A stretch of 64,000 nt of DNA, taken from NCBI RefSeq assembly GCF_000737515.1, contig NZ_CP006587.1, positions 4,459,001-4,523,000 on the forward strand, written 5' to 3'. Positions within the stretch are counted from its first letter, which is position 1. Each line of letters begins with the position of its first letter. Below, piece after piece: positions 35,384 through 44,176 of this stretch. The DNA comes from Hymenobacter sp. APR13 (GTDB lineage: Bacteria; Bacteroidota; Bacteroidia; Cytophagales; Hymenobacteraceae). The notes under the pieces were generated by a model. The model saw nothing but the letters and a program-made list of their open reading frames with translations. It made no database searches and was not told the origin of the DNA. The position numbers were made by a program, and so were the translations under genes.

Positions 35384-36208
35384 TTACTCAAAGGTCAGGT
35401 ACAGCGTCACTGTGTTGCTGCGCAGGCTTTGGATGCTGCGGCTGTAGATGTTGTCTACGCCCTGGTGCTGGTTGCTCAGGCCATGCGAGAAGCGCAGTTC
35501 GGGGGCAAACTTGAAGAACGGGTAAAACAGGTCGAGGCCCACACCATACTCAATGGCTAGGTCACTGCTGGCCACCGACAGCTGGTTGCGGTCCGGGTCT
35601 TTGCGACGCGTGCCCACGTTTACGCTGGGCTTAAGGCCACCCACTACGTAGACGCGCGTGTTACGGCGACGCTCCGAGTGGAATTTCACCAGCAGCGGCA
35701 AATCCACCTGTGTGGCCCCTACCTCCTGAGTCAGGATTTCTTCCGGATCATCTTCGTTGGCAGGGTTTGGCGTGTAGCCATCTGGCTTGAACTCAATCTG
35801 ACGTGTGATGAAACTCACGCCCGGCGCAAAGCGCAGGTTCAAATAGTCGTTCAACCGCGCATCGCCCACAAAGCCTACAGCGAAGCCGGGGCTGATCTTG
35901 GAATTAGCCGTTACGCCGCGTGACGTGCCGAAGTTGGCGATGTAAGCCGGTGACTGCTCAACCTTATAGCTCGAAAAGTTGGGGGCAATGTAGAAGCCGG
36001 GGTGAAACCACTTGTCGTCGTAGCCGGGCAGGTTTTGCACCGTAATGGACTTCACGCGGCCGCCTTTGCCCCGGCTGGCGCTGCTCCGGCTCTTGTTCTG
36101 CGCCAGCCCACTGAGCGGCACGGCCAGAGCCAGCAGGCCGGCCAACGCAACCTGGCCTACTTGAGTGCGGTGTAAATGGAGCTGATGCCGAAAGTGAGGG
36201 GTTGCCAT
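35384..36208 (-). CDS. porT: PorT-family outer-membrane barrel protein (type IX secretion)
   Basis: A 274-residue protein. PorT is an outer-membrane component needed for type IX secretion and gliding in Bacteroidota. Here the signal segment is [19 protein letters not shown] (about residues 18-36). A basic linker ([15 protein letters not shown]) follows, then an eight-strand-like barrel ([16 protein letters not shown] ... [20 protein letters not shown] ... [11 protein letters not shown]). The C-terminal aromatic residue is typical of barrels. The ATG at 36208 lies inside ubiE: the two frames overlap by 52 bases. I recall the ubiE-porT neighbourhood as common in the phylum. The family call rests on this context plus the barrel pattern. 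Confidence 0.82.
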   Translation of the reverse strand: MATPHFRHQLHLHRTQVGQVALAGLLALAVPLSGLAQNKSRSSASRGKGGRVKSITVQNLPGYDDKWFHPGFYIAPNFSSYKVEQSPAYIANFGTSRGVTANSKISPGFAVGFVGDARLNDYLNLRFAPGVSFITRQIEFKPDGYTPNPANEDDPEEILTQEVGATQVDLPLLVKFHSERRRNTRVYVVGGLKPSVNVGTRRKDPDRNQLSVASSDLAIEYGVGLDLFYPFFKFAPELRFSHGLSNQHQGVDNIYSRSIQSLRSNTVTLYLTFE

Positions 36209-36885
36209 GCGGGAGAAGTAAAGCCAACCTGCCGGAGAATAGCCAGGAAGTCGGGGCCGTCCGGGAAAGCCTGCACCGATTCGGGCAGGTACGTGTAGGC
36301 GGCGCGGTCTTTGGAAATGAGTTTGCCAAATACCGGCAGAATATGCCGGAAGTAAAAATTGTAGGCCTGTTTCATGGGAAAGGCCGTGGGCTTGGAAAAC
36401 TCCAGAATCACGAGCTTGCCGCCCGGCCGCAGTACCCGCCGCATCTCGGCCAGGCCAATAGCCAGGTTTTCGAAGTTGCGCACCCCAAACGAAGCCGTTA
36501 CGGCGTCGAAGTGGCCGTCCGGAAACGGCAGATTCTCCGAGTCACCCAGCTCCAGCCGGATACGGTTGGTGAGGCCTTTGGCTTCCAGCTTTTTACGCCC
36601 AACCGCCAGCATTCCTTCCGAAATATCCACCCCCGTCACCTGCGCGTCGGCCGAAGCCGCCCGCAGTGTCTCGATGGCGAAGTCGGCTGTGCCGGTAGCA
36701 ATATCCAGAATCCGGGCCGGCCGCAGTTGCTTCAACTCGCTCACGGCCTTACGCCGCCAGTAGATATCGGTGCCCGCACTCAGGAAGTGGTTGAGGAAGT
36801 CGTACTTCCCGGCAATGCTGTTGAACATGTGCGCCACCTGTGACTTTTTGCCAGCGGTGTCGTCTTTGTAAGGTACTACGGCCAT
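36157..36885 (-). CDS. ubiE: Demethylmenaquinone methyltransferase
   Basis: The last methylation of menaquinone biosynthesis (UbiE/MenG), SAM-dependent. The 242-residue protein has the family start [23 protein letters not shown] motif [16 protein letters not shown], the second motif GVDISEGML, and [17 protein letters not shown] with [16 protein letters not shown]. All are diagnostic. An exact minus-strand box (tatgtttg, 36927-36934) lies 42 bases upstream. Its 3' end overlaps porT by 52 bases, so the two are surely co-transcribed. Confidence 0.96.
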   Translation of the reverse strand: MAVVPYKDDTAGKKSQVAHMFNSIAGKYDFLNHFLSAGTDIYWRRKAVSELKQLRPARILDIATGTADFAIETLRAASADAQVTGVDISEGMLAVGRKKLEAKGLTNRIRLELGDSENLPFPDGHFDAVTASFGVRNFENLAIGLAEMRRVLRPGGKLVILEFSKPTAFPMKQAYNFYFRHILPVFGKLISKDRAAYTYLPESVQAFPDGPDFLAILRQVGFTSPAWQPLTFGISSIYTALK

Positions 36886-36926
36886 AGTTCTGGGGCGAAC
36901 AACGAAAATTCAGGGGCAAAATTGCC

Positions 36927-36934
36927 CAAACATA
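36927..36934 (-). promoter_or_regulatory. Bacteroidota -7 box TATGTTTG for ubiE-porT
   Basis: The plus-strand caaacata reads TATGTTTG on the minus strand, matching TAnnTTTG, 42 bases before the ubiE ATG. Confidence 0.55.
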
Positions 36935-36957
36935 ACGTTGGTTCGGCCATTATGTTG

Positions 36958-36994
36958 AAAAAAAACGGGCCGAGCAATTTGCCCGGCCCGTTTT
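36958..36994 (-). terminator. Terminator of the PorE-like gene
   Basis: On the minus strand aacgggccgggc / gctcggcccgtt pairs around a short loop and is followed by T8. It isolates the PorE-like gene from ubiE. Confidence 0.9.
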
Positions 36995-37013
36995 ACTAGC
37001 TATCAGAAGCGGC

Positions 37014-39248
37014 TTAGTCGTTGTCCGTCTTCACTTTGGTCTTTTCGCCGTTGGCGTCTTTGGTCTTGGCATCAATGGTACCTTCTTTGGTCACCGTCTT
37101 GCTTTTCTCGTCCGAAGCACCTTTGGTTTTCACTTTCACTTTGTCGCTGTCCTCGTCCACTTTGGTTTTCACCTTGGTGCCGTCAGCCATCTTCACCTTG
37201 CTTTTGCCGGGCTGCAGTGGCGTAGTGCGCACTGGAGTGGCCGAAGTTGGGGCAGCAGGAGGCGTCATGGTTGGCATGGCTTCACCCTCCTTCAGAATCG
37301 TACGGAACTCTACGCGGCGGTTAAGCTGCATGTTTTCTGGCGTGTCGTTGCCGGCTGCCGGACGACGCTCGCCGTAGCTAACCGTTACCATACGGGTTTC
37401 GCCTACACCCTGCTTCTTCAGGTAGTTGTAAGCAGCATCCGCACGGTTCTGACCCAGTACCATGTTGTACTCGTCGGTGTTGCGCGAGTCGCAGTGGCCT
37501 TCAATCGAGATGTTCACACCAGGATTAGCAGCCAGGATAGCGGCAATGTTGTTCAACTCCGTGATGCTTTCAGCCCGCAGCTTGTACTTGTCGGTATCAA
37601 AGTAGATAGGCTTCATAGCCACACCAGCTACCGAGCTCGTGTCTACGTAATCAACGTAGAAGTTCTTCTCAATGACCGTCGAATCGTTGGTCGATACGGG
37701 TATTGCAAATTCCTCCGTGGCTACGTTCTGACCATCCTTGGAAGCAGCTACTTGGTACGTACGGCCCGAAAGCACGTTCACCTGATAGTCGCCGGTTTCG
37801 GGCTTGGTTACGTCGCGGTAGCTCAGGGCCGTTTTGTCGGCCTGAGTGCCGCTGAATACCAGCTCTACGCCGGGAATTACCGTGGTGCTGTCGCGCTTGC
37901 TGAACACTTTGCCCCGGATGATGGCGTTCTTGATGTAGTTGATGGTGTAGATATCTTTTTCACCGTAGCCACCGATGCGGTACGACGACAGATACGCATA
38001 CGAGCCATTCGGGCTCAGACGGTAGTACGTGTCATCATCAGGCGTATTCACAGGGTAGCCCATGTTCTCCGGACGGCCCCACTTGTTGCCTACCGAATCA
38101 TAGTCCGACTTGAAGATGTCGTAGCCGCCCATGGTGTTGTGGCCACGCGAAGCGAAGTACAGCGTCCGGCCATCCTTGCTCAGGTACGGGCTGTCGTCGT
38201 CGTATTTGGTGTTGATGCCAGCAACAGGCTTAGCCGTGCCCCAGTCGCCACCCTGCTGACGGGTAGCGTAGTAGATGTCCAGCGTACCGTCTTCCGAGTA
38301 TTTACCCGTAGAGAAGTAAATGGTCCGTCCATCCGGGGTGATGTATGCGTCCGACTCGAAGGCTTTGGAGTTGATGTTGTCGTTCAACTTCTTCGGCTCG
38401 GTCCAGTCAGCGCCCGACTTCTCGGCGTACATGATGTCGCCGTTTTCGTCATTGCGGTACATCAGCAGTTTGGTGTCGTTATCGAACACCTGAATCGAAG
38501 CATCGTGGCCTTTGCCGTTGAGCACCGTGCTCAGCGAGCGGGGCTTCTCCCAGTTCTCGTCGTCGATGCGGCGCGCTTCGTAGATGTTTTCGTAGTACTG
38601 ACCGTCAGTCGCCAGGTTCTTGTCTTTCTTGTTGTTCTTGGCGTCCTGCGCAACCGATTGGGCGCTCATGTTATCGGAGCGCGACGTGAACAGCAGAATC
38701 TTGTCGTCCTGCGAAATCACGGGGCTGTGCTCCGAGTAAGGCGTGTTGATCGTAGGGCCCAGGTTCTTCACGAAGATGTCCTTGGGGCTGTTGAACTGCA
38801 CCTTGGCATTTTTCGAGTGCTGAATCAACTGCGCCAGTTGAGCTTTGCGCGTGTCCTTGGGCTTCAGCGTGGCATTGTACGCCTGATAGTGCGTGATGGC
38901 CTCATCAAAGTTGTAGTTGAGGTGGTCAACACGGCCAAGCCAATATTCTACGTCCTTCGAAACCTTAGGCTTCAGCTTCTGAGCTTTATAGATATAGTCG
39001 CTGGCTTTCTCTTTGTCAAACGACATATAAGAAATACCGGCACGGAACAGCGCCAGTGCGTTGTTGGGCTCCTTTGCCAGAACCTGCTCATAATAAGGAA
39101 TGGAGGCCCGGTAGTTTTCTTGGTCGAATAACTTATTTGCCGTCTTAAGCTGCTGGCGCGTGCTCTGGGCCAGCGCAGGCTGGGCCACGGCCGCGGTAAG
39201 AGCTAAGGCGCAAGAGGCTTTCAATAACCTTTTGACTAAGTTGTCCAT
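37014..39248 (-). CDS. PorE-like OmpA-family protein with TPR and beta-propeller
   Basis: A 744-residue envelope protein starting at ATG 39248 with a signal peptide (VKRLLKASCALALTAAVAQPALAQ). Domains in order: TPR-type repeats (about 30-140; LKTANKLFDQENYRASIPYY), PD40/TolB-like propeller repeats (GRTIYFSTGKYSEDG, LYFASRGHNTMGGYD), a carboxypeptidase-regulatory-like domain (VFSKRDSTTVIPGVELVFSG), and an OmpA C-terminal domain (IEGHCDSRNTDEYNMVLGQN) that binds peptidoglycan. This is the PorE layout (P. gingivalis PG1058, type IX secretion), and porT is nearby. It lacks a lipobox Cys. A roughly 75-residue Lys/Asp/Thr-rich tail (KVKMADGTKVKTKVDEDSDK) follows the OmpA domain. Confidence 0.85.
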   Translation of the reverse strand: MDNLVKRLLKASCALALTAAVAQPALAQSTRQQLKTANKLFDQENYRASIPYYEQVLAKEPNNALALFRAGISYMSFDKEKASDYIYKAQKLKPKVSKDVEYWLGRVDHLNYNFDEAITHYQAYNATLKPKDTRKAQLAQLIQHSKNAKVQFNSPKDIFVKNLGPTINTPYSEHSPVISQDDKILLFTSRSDNMSAQSVAQDAKNNKKDKNLATDGQYYENIYEARRIDDENWEKPRSLSTVLNGKGHDASIQVFDNDTKLLMYRNDENGDIMYAEKSGADWTEPKKLNDNINSKAFESDAYITPDGRTIYFSTGKYSEDGTLDIYYATRQQGGDWGTAKPVAGINTKYDDDSPYLSKDGRTLYFASRGHNTMGGYDIFKSDYDSVGNKWGRPENMGYPVNTPDDDTYYRLSPNGSYAYLSSYRIGGYGEKDIYTINYIKNAIIRGKVFSKRDSTTVIPGVELVFSGTQADKTALSYRDVTKPETGDYQVNVLSGRTYQVAASKDGQNVATEEFAIPVSTNDSTVIEKNFYVDYVDTSSVAGVAMKPIYFDTDKYKLRAESITELNNIAAILAANPGVNISIEGHCDSRNTDEYNMVLGQNRADAAYNYLKKQGVGETRMVTVSYGERRPAAGNDTPENMQLNRRVEFRTILKEGEAMPTMTPPAAPTSATPVRTTPLQPGKSKVKMADGTKVKTKVDEDSDKVKVKTKGASDEKSKTVTKEGTIDAKTKDANGEKTKVKTDND

Positions 39249-39720
39249 CTGAGGAGGGGTTTGAGGAATAAGGAGTTGCAAGAGGAGTTAACCCAGGTGC
39301 GGATACTGCTTGTAGCAGCGGTTTTGCGGTAAGATGCCTCTTATACTGAAAACCTGTCCTAGGGTTAAGTAAGGAACTATTTTTTTCACGCTAAAAAGAG
39401 CAATTTTTCTTCTTTACGCTACTTATTTCAGGATTTTGGCGAGTGCAGAACAAGTGAATTTGCGGGCAAAGATAGAAATTTTATAATACCAACTTAGTCC
39501 CATCCAATTCATATAAAATCAGTGCAGCAACGCCCAGAAAAAAATAAGGCTATGCCGTTTTTTTGCTTTGAGCAAGGTACTCTAACCGCGCAAATATAGG
39601 TCTGCTTTACAAACAACCTCGAATAGGCTACGAAATTTGCCTCAACTCCGGTTTACCTGGCAAGAATAGAGGCAATGTTTTTCCGGGCGTACCTTTGCTT
39701 TCACACCTGTCCATTTCAGT
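39249..39720. promoter_or_regulatory. AT-rich divergent promoter region
   Basis: This 472-base gap is clearly richer in A+T than its surroundings. Exact -7 boxes on the minus strand lie at 39467-39474 (TATCTTTG) and 39591-39598 (TATATTTG), giving leaders of about 215 and 340 bases for the PorE-like gene. A plus-strand box lies at 39690-39697. No gene is visible in it. Confidence 0.6.
39690..39697 (+). promoter_or_regulatory. Bacteroidota -7 box TACCTTTG for engB
   Basis: An exact TAnnTTTG match, 23 bases before the engB ATG. Confidence 0.6.
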
Positions 39721-40338
39721 ATGCAAATTCGTGACGCTTCTTTCTTAATGAGCAATACGCGGGTAGACCAATGCCCGCCGCCCACGCTCCCCGAGTATGC
39801 CTTTATCGGCCGCTCCAACGTGGGCAAATCCTCGCTCATTAATATGTTGATGGAGCGCAAAGGGCTGGCCAAAACATCTTCCCTGCCGGGCAAGACTCAG
39901 CTTATCAACCATTTCCTGGTTAATAAAGAATGGTATCTGGTTGACTTGCCGGGCTATGGCTACGCCAAAGTCAGCAAGGACAGCCGCGTGAAATGGGGCC
40001 GCATGATTAATTTCTATCTGCGCCAGCGCGAAAACCTGTCCTGCGTGTTTGTGCTGATTGACTCCCGCCATACGGCCCAGGCCGTGGACCTGGAATTCAT
40101 GGAAATGCTCGGCACTGAAGGCATTCCGTTTGTGATGGTATTCACCAAGGCCGACAAACAATCGGGGAGTCGCACGCACCAGAACGTGACGGAATACATG
40201 CGCAAAATGAGCGAATCGTGGGATGAGGTGCCGCGCCATTTCGTTACGTCGGCGGAGGAGAAAACGGGCCGCGACGAGGTGCTGGCCTTCATCGAGGACG
40301 TGAACCGGCAGATGGCCCAAACGGAGGAGATTGTGTAG
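39721..40338 (+). CDS. engB: Ribosome biogenesis GTPase EngB/YsxC
   Basis: A 205-residue TRAFAC GTPase needed for large-subunit assembly. G1 is AFIGRSNVGKSSLINML, G2 is in TSSLPGKTQLINHF, G3 is LVDLPGYGYAKVS, G4 is FTKADKQ, and G5 is in FVTSAEEKTG. The length and motif set are standard. ATG 39721 follows its own promoter box. A possible weak terminator (40367-40388) separates it from the TonB-domain gene. Confidence 0.97.
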   Translation: MQIRDASFLMSNTRVDQCPPPTLPEYAFIGRSNVGKSSLINMLMERKGLAKTSSLPGKTQLINHFLVNKEWYLVDLPGYGYAKVSKDSRVKWGRMINFYLRQRENLSCVFVLIDSRHTAQAVDLEFMEMLGTEGIPFVMVFTKADKQSGSRTHQNVTEYMRKMSESWDEVPRHFVTSAEEKTGRDEVLAFIEDVNRQMAQTEEIV

Positions 40339-40366
40339 ATTGGCCTCGTAATTGTCTGGGTGCCGG

Positions 40367-40388
40367 GCCGGGTTGTTCCGGCTTTTTT
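40367..40388 (+). terminator. Weak terminator after engB
   Basis: A short gccgg(g) / ccggc stem with T6. The stem is only about 5 bp, so read-through into the next gene is likely. Confidence 0.5.
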
Positions 40389-40416
40389 CCTTCCCTTTTT
40401 TCTTGCTGTTACGTTC

Positions 40417-40902
40417 ATGAAAAAACTTTCCTTCGCGCTGGCCCTGGGCCTGCTGGCCTGCTCGGTACCGGCGTTGGCGCAGAAAACCAAAGTAAAGGTC
40501 AAGACCGATGGGCCGGCGCCGGAAACGGTAGCGCCGGAAGCCGAACCAGCCGCGGCAGCCCCGGCGCATCAGGTAGGCAACGTGAGCAAAACCATTCCGG
40601 TAGCCGAGTACTACGAGGGTGGCCAGGATGCCTTGTATGCCTTCATTGAGAAAGAAAAGAAATACCCGATTCTGGCCCGCCGCAACCGCATTCAGGGCAC
40701 CTGTATCGTGAGCTTCACGCTGAACACGGATGGTACCATGTCGGGTATCAAACTGGTGAAGAACATTGGGGGTGGCTGTGGCGAGGAAGCGCTGCGCGTA
40801 GTACGCCTGCTCCAGTTCAAGAAGCCCGATTATGCCGTGCTGACCAGCCTGCCGATTGTATTTAAGCTGCCAGCCCCCGGCCAAGCCGCCGCAACTGAGT
40901 AA
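40417..40902 (+). CDS. Secreted TonB C-terminal domain protein
   Basis: A 161-residue protein. The signal peptide is MKKLSFALALGLLACSVPALA, followed by a short Lys/Val/Ala-rich linker (KTKVKVKTDGPAPETVAPEA). A TonB C-terminal-like domain follows: DALYAFIEKEKKYPILARRN, IQGTCIVSFTLNTDGTMSG, and CGEEALRVVRLLQFKK. Unlike true TonB there is no membrane anchor, so it cannot transduce energy by itself. Such soluble single-domain proteins are frequent in Bacteroidota with unknown roles. Its TAA stop overlaps the promoter box of the next gene. Confidence 0.85.
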   Translation: MKKLSFALALGLLACSVPALAQKTKVKVKTDGPAPETVAPEAEPAAAAPAHQVGNVSKTIPVAEYYEGGQDALYAFIEKEKKYPILARRNRIQGTCIVSFTLNTDGTMSGIKLVKNIGGGCGEEALRVVRLLQFKKPDYAVLTSLPIVFKLPAPGQAAATE

Positions 40903-40907
40903 CTTTG
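40900..40907 (+). promoter_or_regulatory. Bacteroidota -7 box TAACTTTG overlapping a stop codon
   Basis: An exact TAnnTTTG match whose first three bases are the stop codon of the TonB-domain gene. It lies 27 bases before the DUF5606 ATG. Confidence 0.55.
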
Positions 40908-40933
40908 CTTTTTCCAACAACTGTTTTACCCCT

Positions 40934-41518
40934 ATGCCCTACGACCTGAAGGAGATTGCCGCTATCAGCGGAATGCCCGGTCTGTACCGCCTCGTGAAGC
41001 CAACCCGCGCGGGCGTTATCGTGGAAGCCCTCAATGAGCAGGCCACCCGCTCCGTGGCCTCGGCCCGCAACAAGGTGTCGCTGCTGCAGGAGATTTCCAT
41101 CTACACCCAGGACTACGACCAGACGGTACCGCTGACGGAAGTTTTCGACCGGATTTACCAGAAGCATGGCAGCAGCCTGGCCCTCACCCACAAGTCGGAT
41201 GACCGCGACCTGACGGCGTTCATGGGCGAAATCATCCCCGACTACGATCGGGACCGGGTGTACATGTCCGACATCAAGAAGCTGGTGCAGTGGTACCACG
41301 TGGTAAGCAGCCGCTTGGAATACCAGGAAGCCGCTGAGGAAGCTACCGAAGCTGCCGCCGCTGAAACCGAAGCCCCCGCTGCAGCGCCTGCTAAGAAAGC
41401 AGCCAAGAAAGCCGACGACGAGGCTACGGAAGAAAAGCCGAAAGCCAAGAAGAAAGCTGCTGAGCCCGCCGAGGAAGCGGAAAAGGCTCCTAAGAAAAGC
41501 GCCAAGAAGAAAGACTAG
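40934..41518 (+). CDS. DUF5606 family protein with Lys/Ala/Glu-rich tail
   Basis: A 194-residue protein. The N-terminal 130 residues match the Bacteroidota family DUF5606 (MPYDLKEIAAISGMPGLYRL; VSLLQEISIYTQDYDQTVPL; YMSDIKKLVQWYHVV). Its function is unknown. The rest is a low-complexity tail of Ala, Glu and Lys (KKAAKKADDEATEEKPKAKK), probably disordered and suited to nucleic-acid or protein contact. ATG 40934 is chosen because the family begins there, after an exact promoter box. It ends at a strong terminator. Confidence 0.88.
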   Translation: MPYDLKEIAAISGMPGLYRLVKPTRAGVIVEALNEQATRSVASARNKVSLLQEISIYTQDYDQTVPLTEVFDRIYQKHGSSLALTHKSDDRDLTAFMGEIIPDYDRDRVYMSDIKKLVQWYHVVSSRLEYQEAAEEATEAAAAETEAPAAAPAKKAAKKADDEATEEKPKAKKKAAEPAEEAEKAPKKSAKKKD

Positions 41519-41540
41519 TTCTTTTCTTCAATAGCAATAA

Positions 41541-41578
41541 AGAAGCCCGTCTGCAGCAGTGCAGACGGGCTTCTTTTT
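41541..41578. terminator. Terminator between DUF5606 gene and fbp
   Basis: The stem agaagcccgtctgca / tgcagacgggcttct has a 3-4 base loop and T5. The genes converge, so it may serve both. Confidence 0.9.
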
Positions 41579-41614
41579 ATAGGTATGCCAGCTGAATCCG
41601 GCCGGAGCGACCGG

Positions 41615-42631
41615 CTACTCTGCCTGAGCCAGTTCGCGGGCCATAAACTCCTCAGCCTGGCTCACCAAGTCTACAGAGCCGATGAACAGTGGGCACCGGT
41701 CGTGCATGTCGAGTGGCTCGATTTCCATGGTGCGCATGTAGCCGTTGCTGGCTTTGCCGCCGGCCTGCTCCACAATGAACGCCAGCGGATTGCACTCGTA
41801 CATAAGGCGCAGCTTGCCCTTCGGCGACTTCTGGGTGGAGGGGTAAATGTAGATGCCGCCCTTGAGCAGGTTGCGGTGGAAGTCGGCCACCAGCGAGCCA
41901 ATGTAGCGGGCCGAGTAGCCCTGCTCCTTGCAGTGGGCCACGTAGGCGGCCATGCCGGGCGAGAAGGACGCCGAACTGCCCTCATTTACGGAGTACACGT
42001 TGCCCGATTTAGGCGACTGAATGTTGGGGTGCGATAGGAAGAACTCGCCCAGGCTGGGCTCGTAGGTGAAGCCGTTGACGCCGTTGCCGGTGGTGTACAC
42101 CATCATGGTGCTGGAGCCGTAGATTACGTAGCCGGCCGCTACCTGGTGGGTGCCGCTCTGCAGGCAGTCTGCCATTGTGCCTTCGGCGCCGGTGGGCGAT
42201 ACGCGCCGGTAGATGCTGAAGATGGTGCCGATGGACACGTTTACATCGATGTTGCTGGAACCGTCGAGCGGGTCGATGGCCACGATGTACTTGCCCTGCA
42301 CGTTGCCGGTCTGGATGACTTCCTCGTCTTCCTCGCTGATGATGGTGCACACCTCGCCGCCGTTGCGCAGCGCCCGGATGAAGCGGATGTTGGCAATGAC
42401 GTCGAGCTTCTGCTGGTCTTCGCCCTGCACGTTGCGGTTGCCGTACGCGCCGGCAATATCGATGAGGCCGGAGCGGTTGATTTCGCGGTTCACGATTTTG
42501 GCGGCCAGGGCAATATCGCGCAGCAACTGGCTCAGCTCGCCGGTGGCATAAGGAAAATCCTCCTGCTTGCGCATGATGAAACGGTCCAGAGTAGTGCCTA
42601 CGGGCAGCGCCAGCTTGTCGTGTTGATTCAT
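41615..42631 (-). CDS. fbp: Fructose-1,6-bisphosphatase, class 1
   Basis: A gluconeogenic phosphatase of 338 residues. ATG 42631 ([20 protein letters not shown]) fits the family start. Metal-site motifs are EEDEEV and [11 protein letters not shown]. The substrate-binding segment [20 protein letters not shown] and the region [18 protein letters not shown] are intact. The reading frame upstream of this ATG is the shadow of lysC. A near-consensus minus box (gatatttg, 42696-42703) could start it from the short region shared with the divergent lysC. Acetate growth by acs would require this enzyme. Confidence 0.97.
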   Translation of the reverse strand: MNQHDKLALPVGTTLDRFIMRKQEDFPYATGELSQLLRDIALAAKIVNREINRSGLIDIAGAYGNRNVQGEDQQKLDVIANIRFIRALRNGGEVCTIISEEDEEVIQTGNVQGKYIVAIDPLDGSSNIDVNVSIGTIFSIYRRVSPTGAEGTMADCLQSGTHQVAAGYVIYGSSTMMVYTTGNGVNGFTYEPSLGEFFLSHPNIQSPKSGNVYSVNEGSSASFSPGMAAYVAHCKEQGYSARYIGSLVADFHRNLLKGGIYIYPSTQKSPKGKLRLMYECNPLAFIVEQAGGKASNGYMRTMEIEPLDMHDRCPLFIGSVDLVSQAEEFMARELAQAE

Positions 42632-42714
42632 AAAAGCCTGAGAGAATGAACGGATGGGTGGGAAGCCAAAATTAACCTTTTTCGGGCGTAGTGGCACAAA
42701 TATCCGTTCCGCCC

Positions 42715-42722
42715 TACATTTG
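42715..42722 (+). promoter_or_regulatory. Bacteroidota -7 box TACATTTG for lysC
   Basis: An exact match ending only 5 bases before the lysC ATG, predicting a leaderless or nearly leaderless mRNA. Confidence 0.6.
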
Positions 42723-42727
42723 AGCCC

Positions 42728-44008
42728 ATGCAGGAATCCTCTCAGTTGAAAGTCTACAAGTTTGGCGGCGCCTCGGTGAAAGACGCCGCGGCCATCCGCA
42801 ACCTCGGCCGCATTGTGCAGGAGTACGGGGCCGGCGCGCCGCTGCTGATTGTGGTGTCGGCGATGGGCAAAACCACCAACGCTCTGGAGGAACTGTTTCA
42901 GCTGGCCCACAGCGGGCAGGATTTCACCGCCCCACTGGCCCACCTGCGCGAGTTTCATGCGAACGTAGCCGCAGAGCTGGGCGTAGCCGACGAGGCAGCC
43001 CCGACCGACAGCGCCGCCCCGCTGCTGGCCACCCTGTTCGAGCAGCTCGGCGACCGGCTGGCCACCCTCCTGCCCGGCGACTACGACCGGCAGTACGACC
43101 AGATTGTGAGCTTCGGGGAGCTGCTGGCGACGTGCATTGTGGCCCGCGCCCTGCGCGCCCAGTGGCTGGACTGCCGCCCCCTGATTCGCACGGACCATAC
43201 CTGGCGCGAGGGCCGCGTAGACTGGCCCACCACAGAGCGCCACCTGCTGGCCGCGCTGCCCGACCTGCTGGCCCACGGCCCTGTCGTGACCCAGGGTTTC
43301 GTGGGCGGCACGGCCAGCGGCCAGACCACCACGCTGGGCCGGGAGGGCTCCGACTACACGGCGGCCATTTTCGCCTACTGCCTGCAGGCCGGGTCGGTGA
43401 CTATCTGGAAGGACGTGGCGGGCTTGCTGAACGCCGACCCCAAGTTTTTCCGAGATACGGTGCGCTACCCCGAAATCAGCTACCAGGAAACCATCGAAAT
43501 GGCGTACTACGGCGCCAGTGTCATCCACCCCAAAACCATCAAGCCGCTGGCCGTGCGCCGGATTCCGCTGCTGGTGAAGTCGTTTCTGGACCCCAGCGCC
43601 GAGGGCACCCGCATCCACGACTGCCGCCACGGCCTGCTGGCGCCGGCCTTCATCCGTAAGGACGGGCAGTGCCTGGTGTCGTTTGAGAGCAAGGACCTGA
43701 CATTTATTTCTGAGGAAAACCTGGAGGTGATTTTCGGGGCGCTGGCGCAGGTGCGGCTCAAGATTCATCTGATGCAGAACTCGGCCATCAGCTTTTCGGT
43801 ATGCACGGAATTCTCGGCCTACCGCCTCGAAAAGCTGCTGGCCTTGCTGCGCGACCAGTTCACCATTCACTACAACACGGGCCTGGAGCTTTACACCATC
43901 AAAAACTACGATGCGGCCAGCATCCAGCGCCTCACCGAGGGGCGCGAGCTGCTGCTGGAGCAACGCACCCGCCAGACCTTCCAGGTAGTCTGCCGCGGGC
44001 AGGCGTAG
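42728..44008 (+). CDS. lysC: Aspartate kinase
   Basis: The first step of the lysine/threonine/methionine pathway. The 426-residue monofunctional enzyme has the kinase start [19 protein letters not shown] and catalytic segments [30 protein letters not shown] and [33 protein letters not shown] follows. Two ACT-type regulatory regions make up the C-terminus ([18 protein letters not shown] ...; [15 protein letters not shown]), so feedback control is expected. Its promoter box almost touches the start codon. A word-repeat element follows at 44012. Confidence 0.94.
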   Translation: MQESSQLKVYKFGGASVKDAAAIRNLGRIVQEYGAGAPLLIVVSAMGKTTNALEELFQLAHSGQDFTAPLAHLREFHANVAAELGVADEAAPTDSAAPLLATLFEQLGDRLATLLPGDYDRQYDQIVSFGELLATCIVARALRAQWLDCRPLIRTDHTWREGRVDWPTTERHLLAALPDLLAHGPVVTQGFVGGTASGQTTTLGREGSDYTAAIFAYCLQAGSVTIWKDVAGLLNADPKFFRDTVRYPEISYQETIEMAYYGASVIHPKTIKPLAVRRIPLLVKSFLDPSAEGTRIHDCRHGLLAPAFIRKDGQCLVSFESKDLTFISEENLEVIFGALAQVRLKIHLMQNSAISFSVCTEFSAYRLEKLLALLRDQFTIHYNTGLELYTIKNYDAASIQRLTEGRELLLEQRTRQTFQVVCRGQA

Positions 44009-44011
44009 GGA

Positions 44012-44097
44012 GTTGTTCGTTGTCAGGCACAATGTATAGGCAGCACGCGGCTTCTAATAGCTAACAACGAGCAACGAATCACGAACAACGAACAACA
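44012..44097. repeat. Inverted 7-base word repeat (gaacaac)
   Basis: gttgttcgttgtc at 44012-44024 faces several gaacaacgaacaac-type words at 44061-44097. The period is 7 bases on the right. It lies between lysC and the Fur-family gene, just 3 bases after the lysC stop. Confidence 0.72.
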
Positions 44098-44148
44098 CCC
44101 TTCCAGCGGCCTCACTGAACATTTTTGGGACTGGCGGGCTTATAGGCG

Positions 44149-44156
44149 TATCTTTG
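44149..44156 (+). promoter_or_regulatory. Bacteroidota promoter, TTTTTG n21 TATCTTTG
   Basis: An exact -7 box TATCTTTG with a TTTTTG -33 element at 44122-44127, 20 bases upstream of the GTG start at 44177. It is the best-formed promoter in the window. Confidence 0.65.
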
Positions 44157-44176
44157 CGGAGAAGCATTCTTACCTA

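Noticed and set aside
42632..44032. An upstream extension of the fbp frame by 467 codons
   Set aside because: The extension is antisense to lysC and has no family likeness. FBPase conservation starts at the ATG at 42631.
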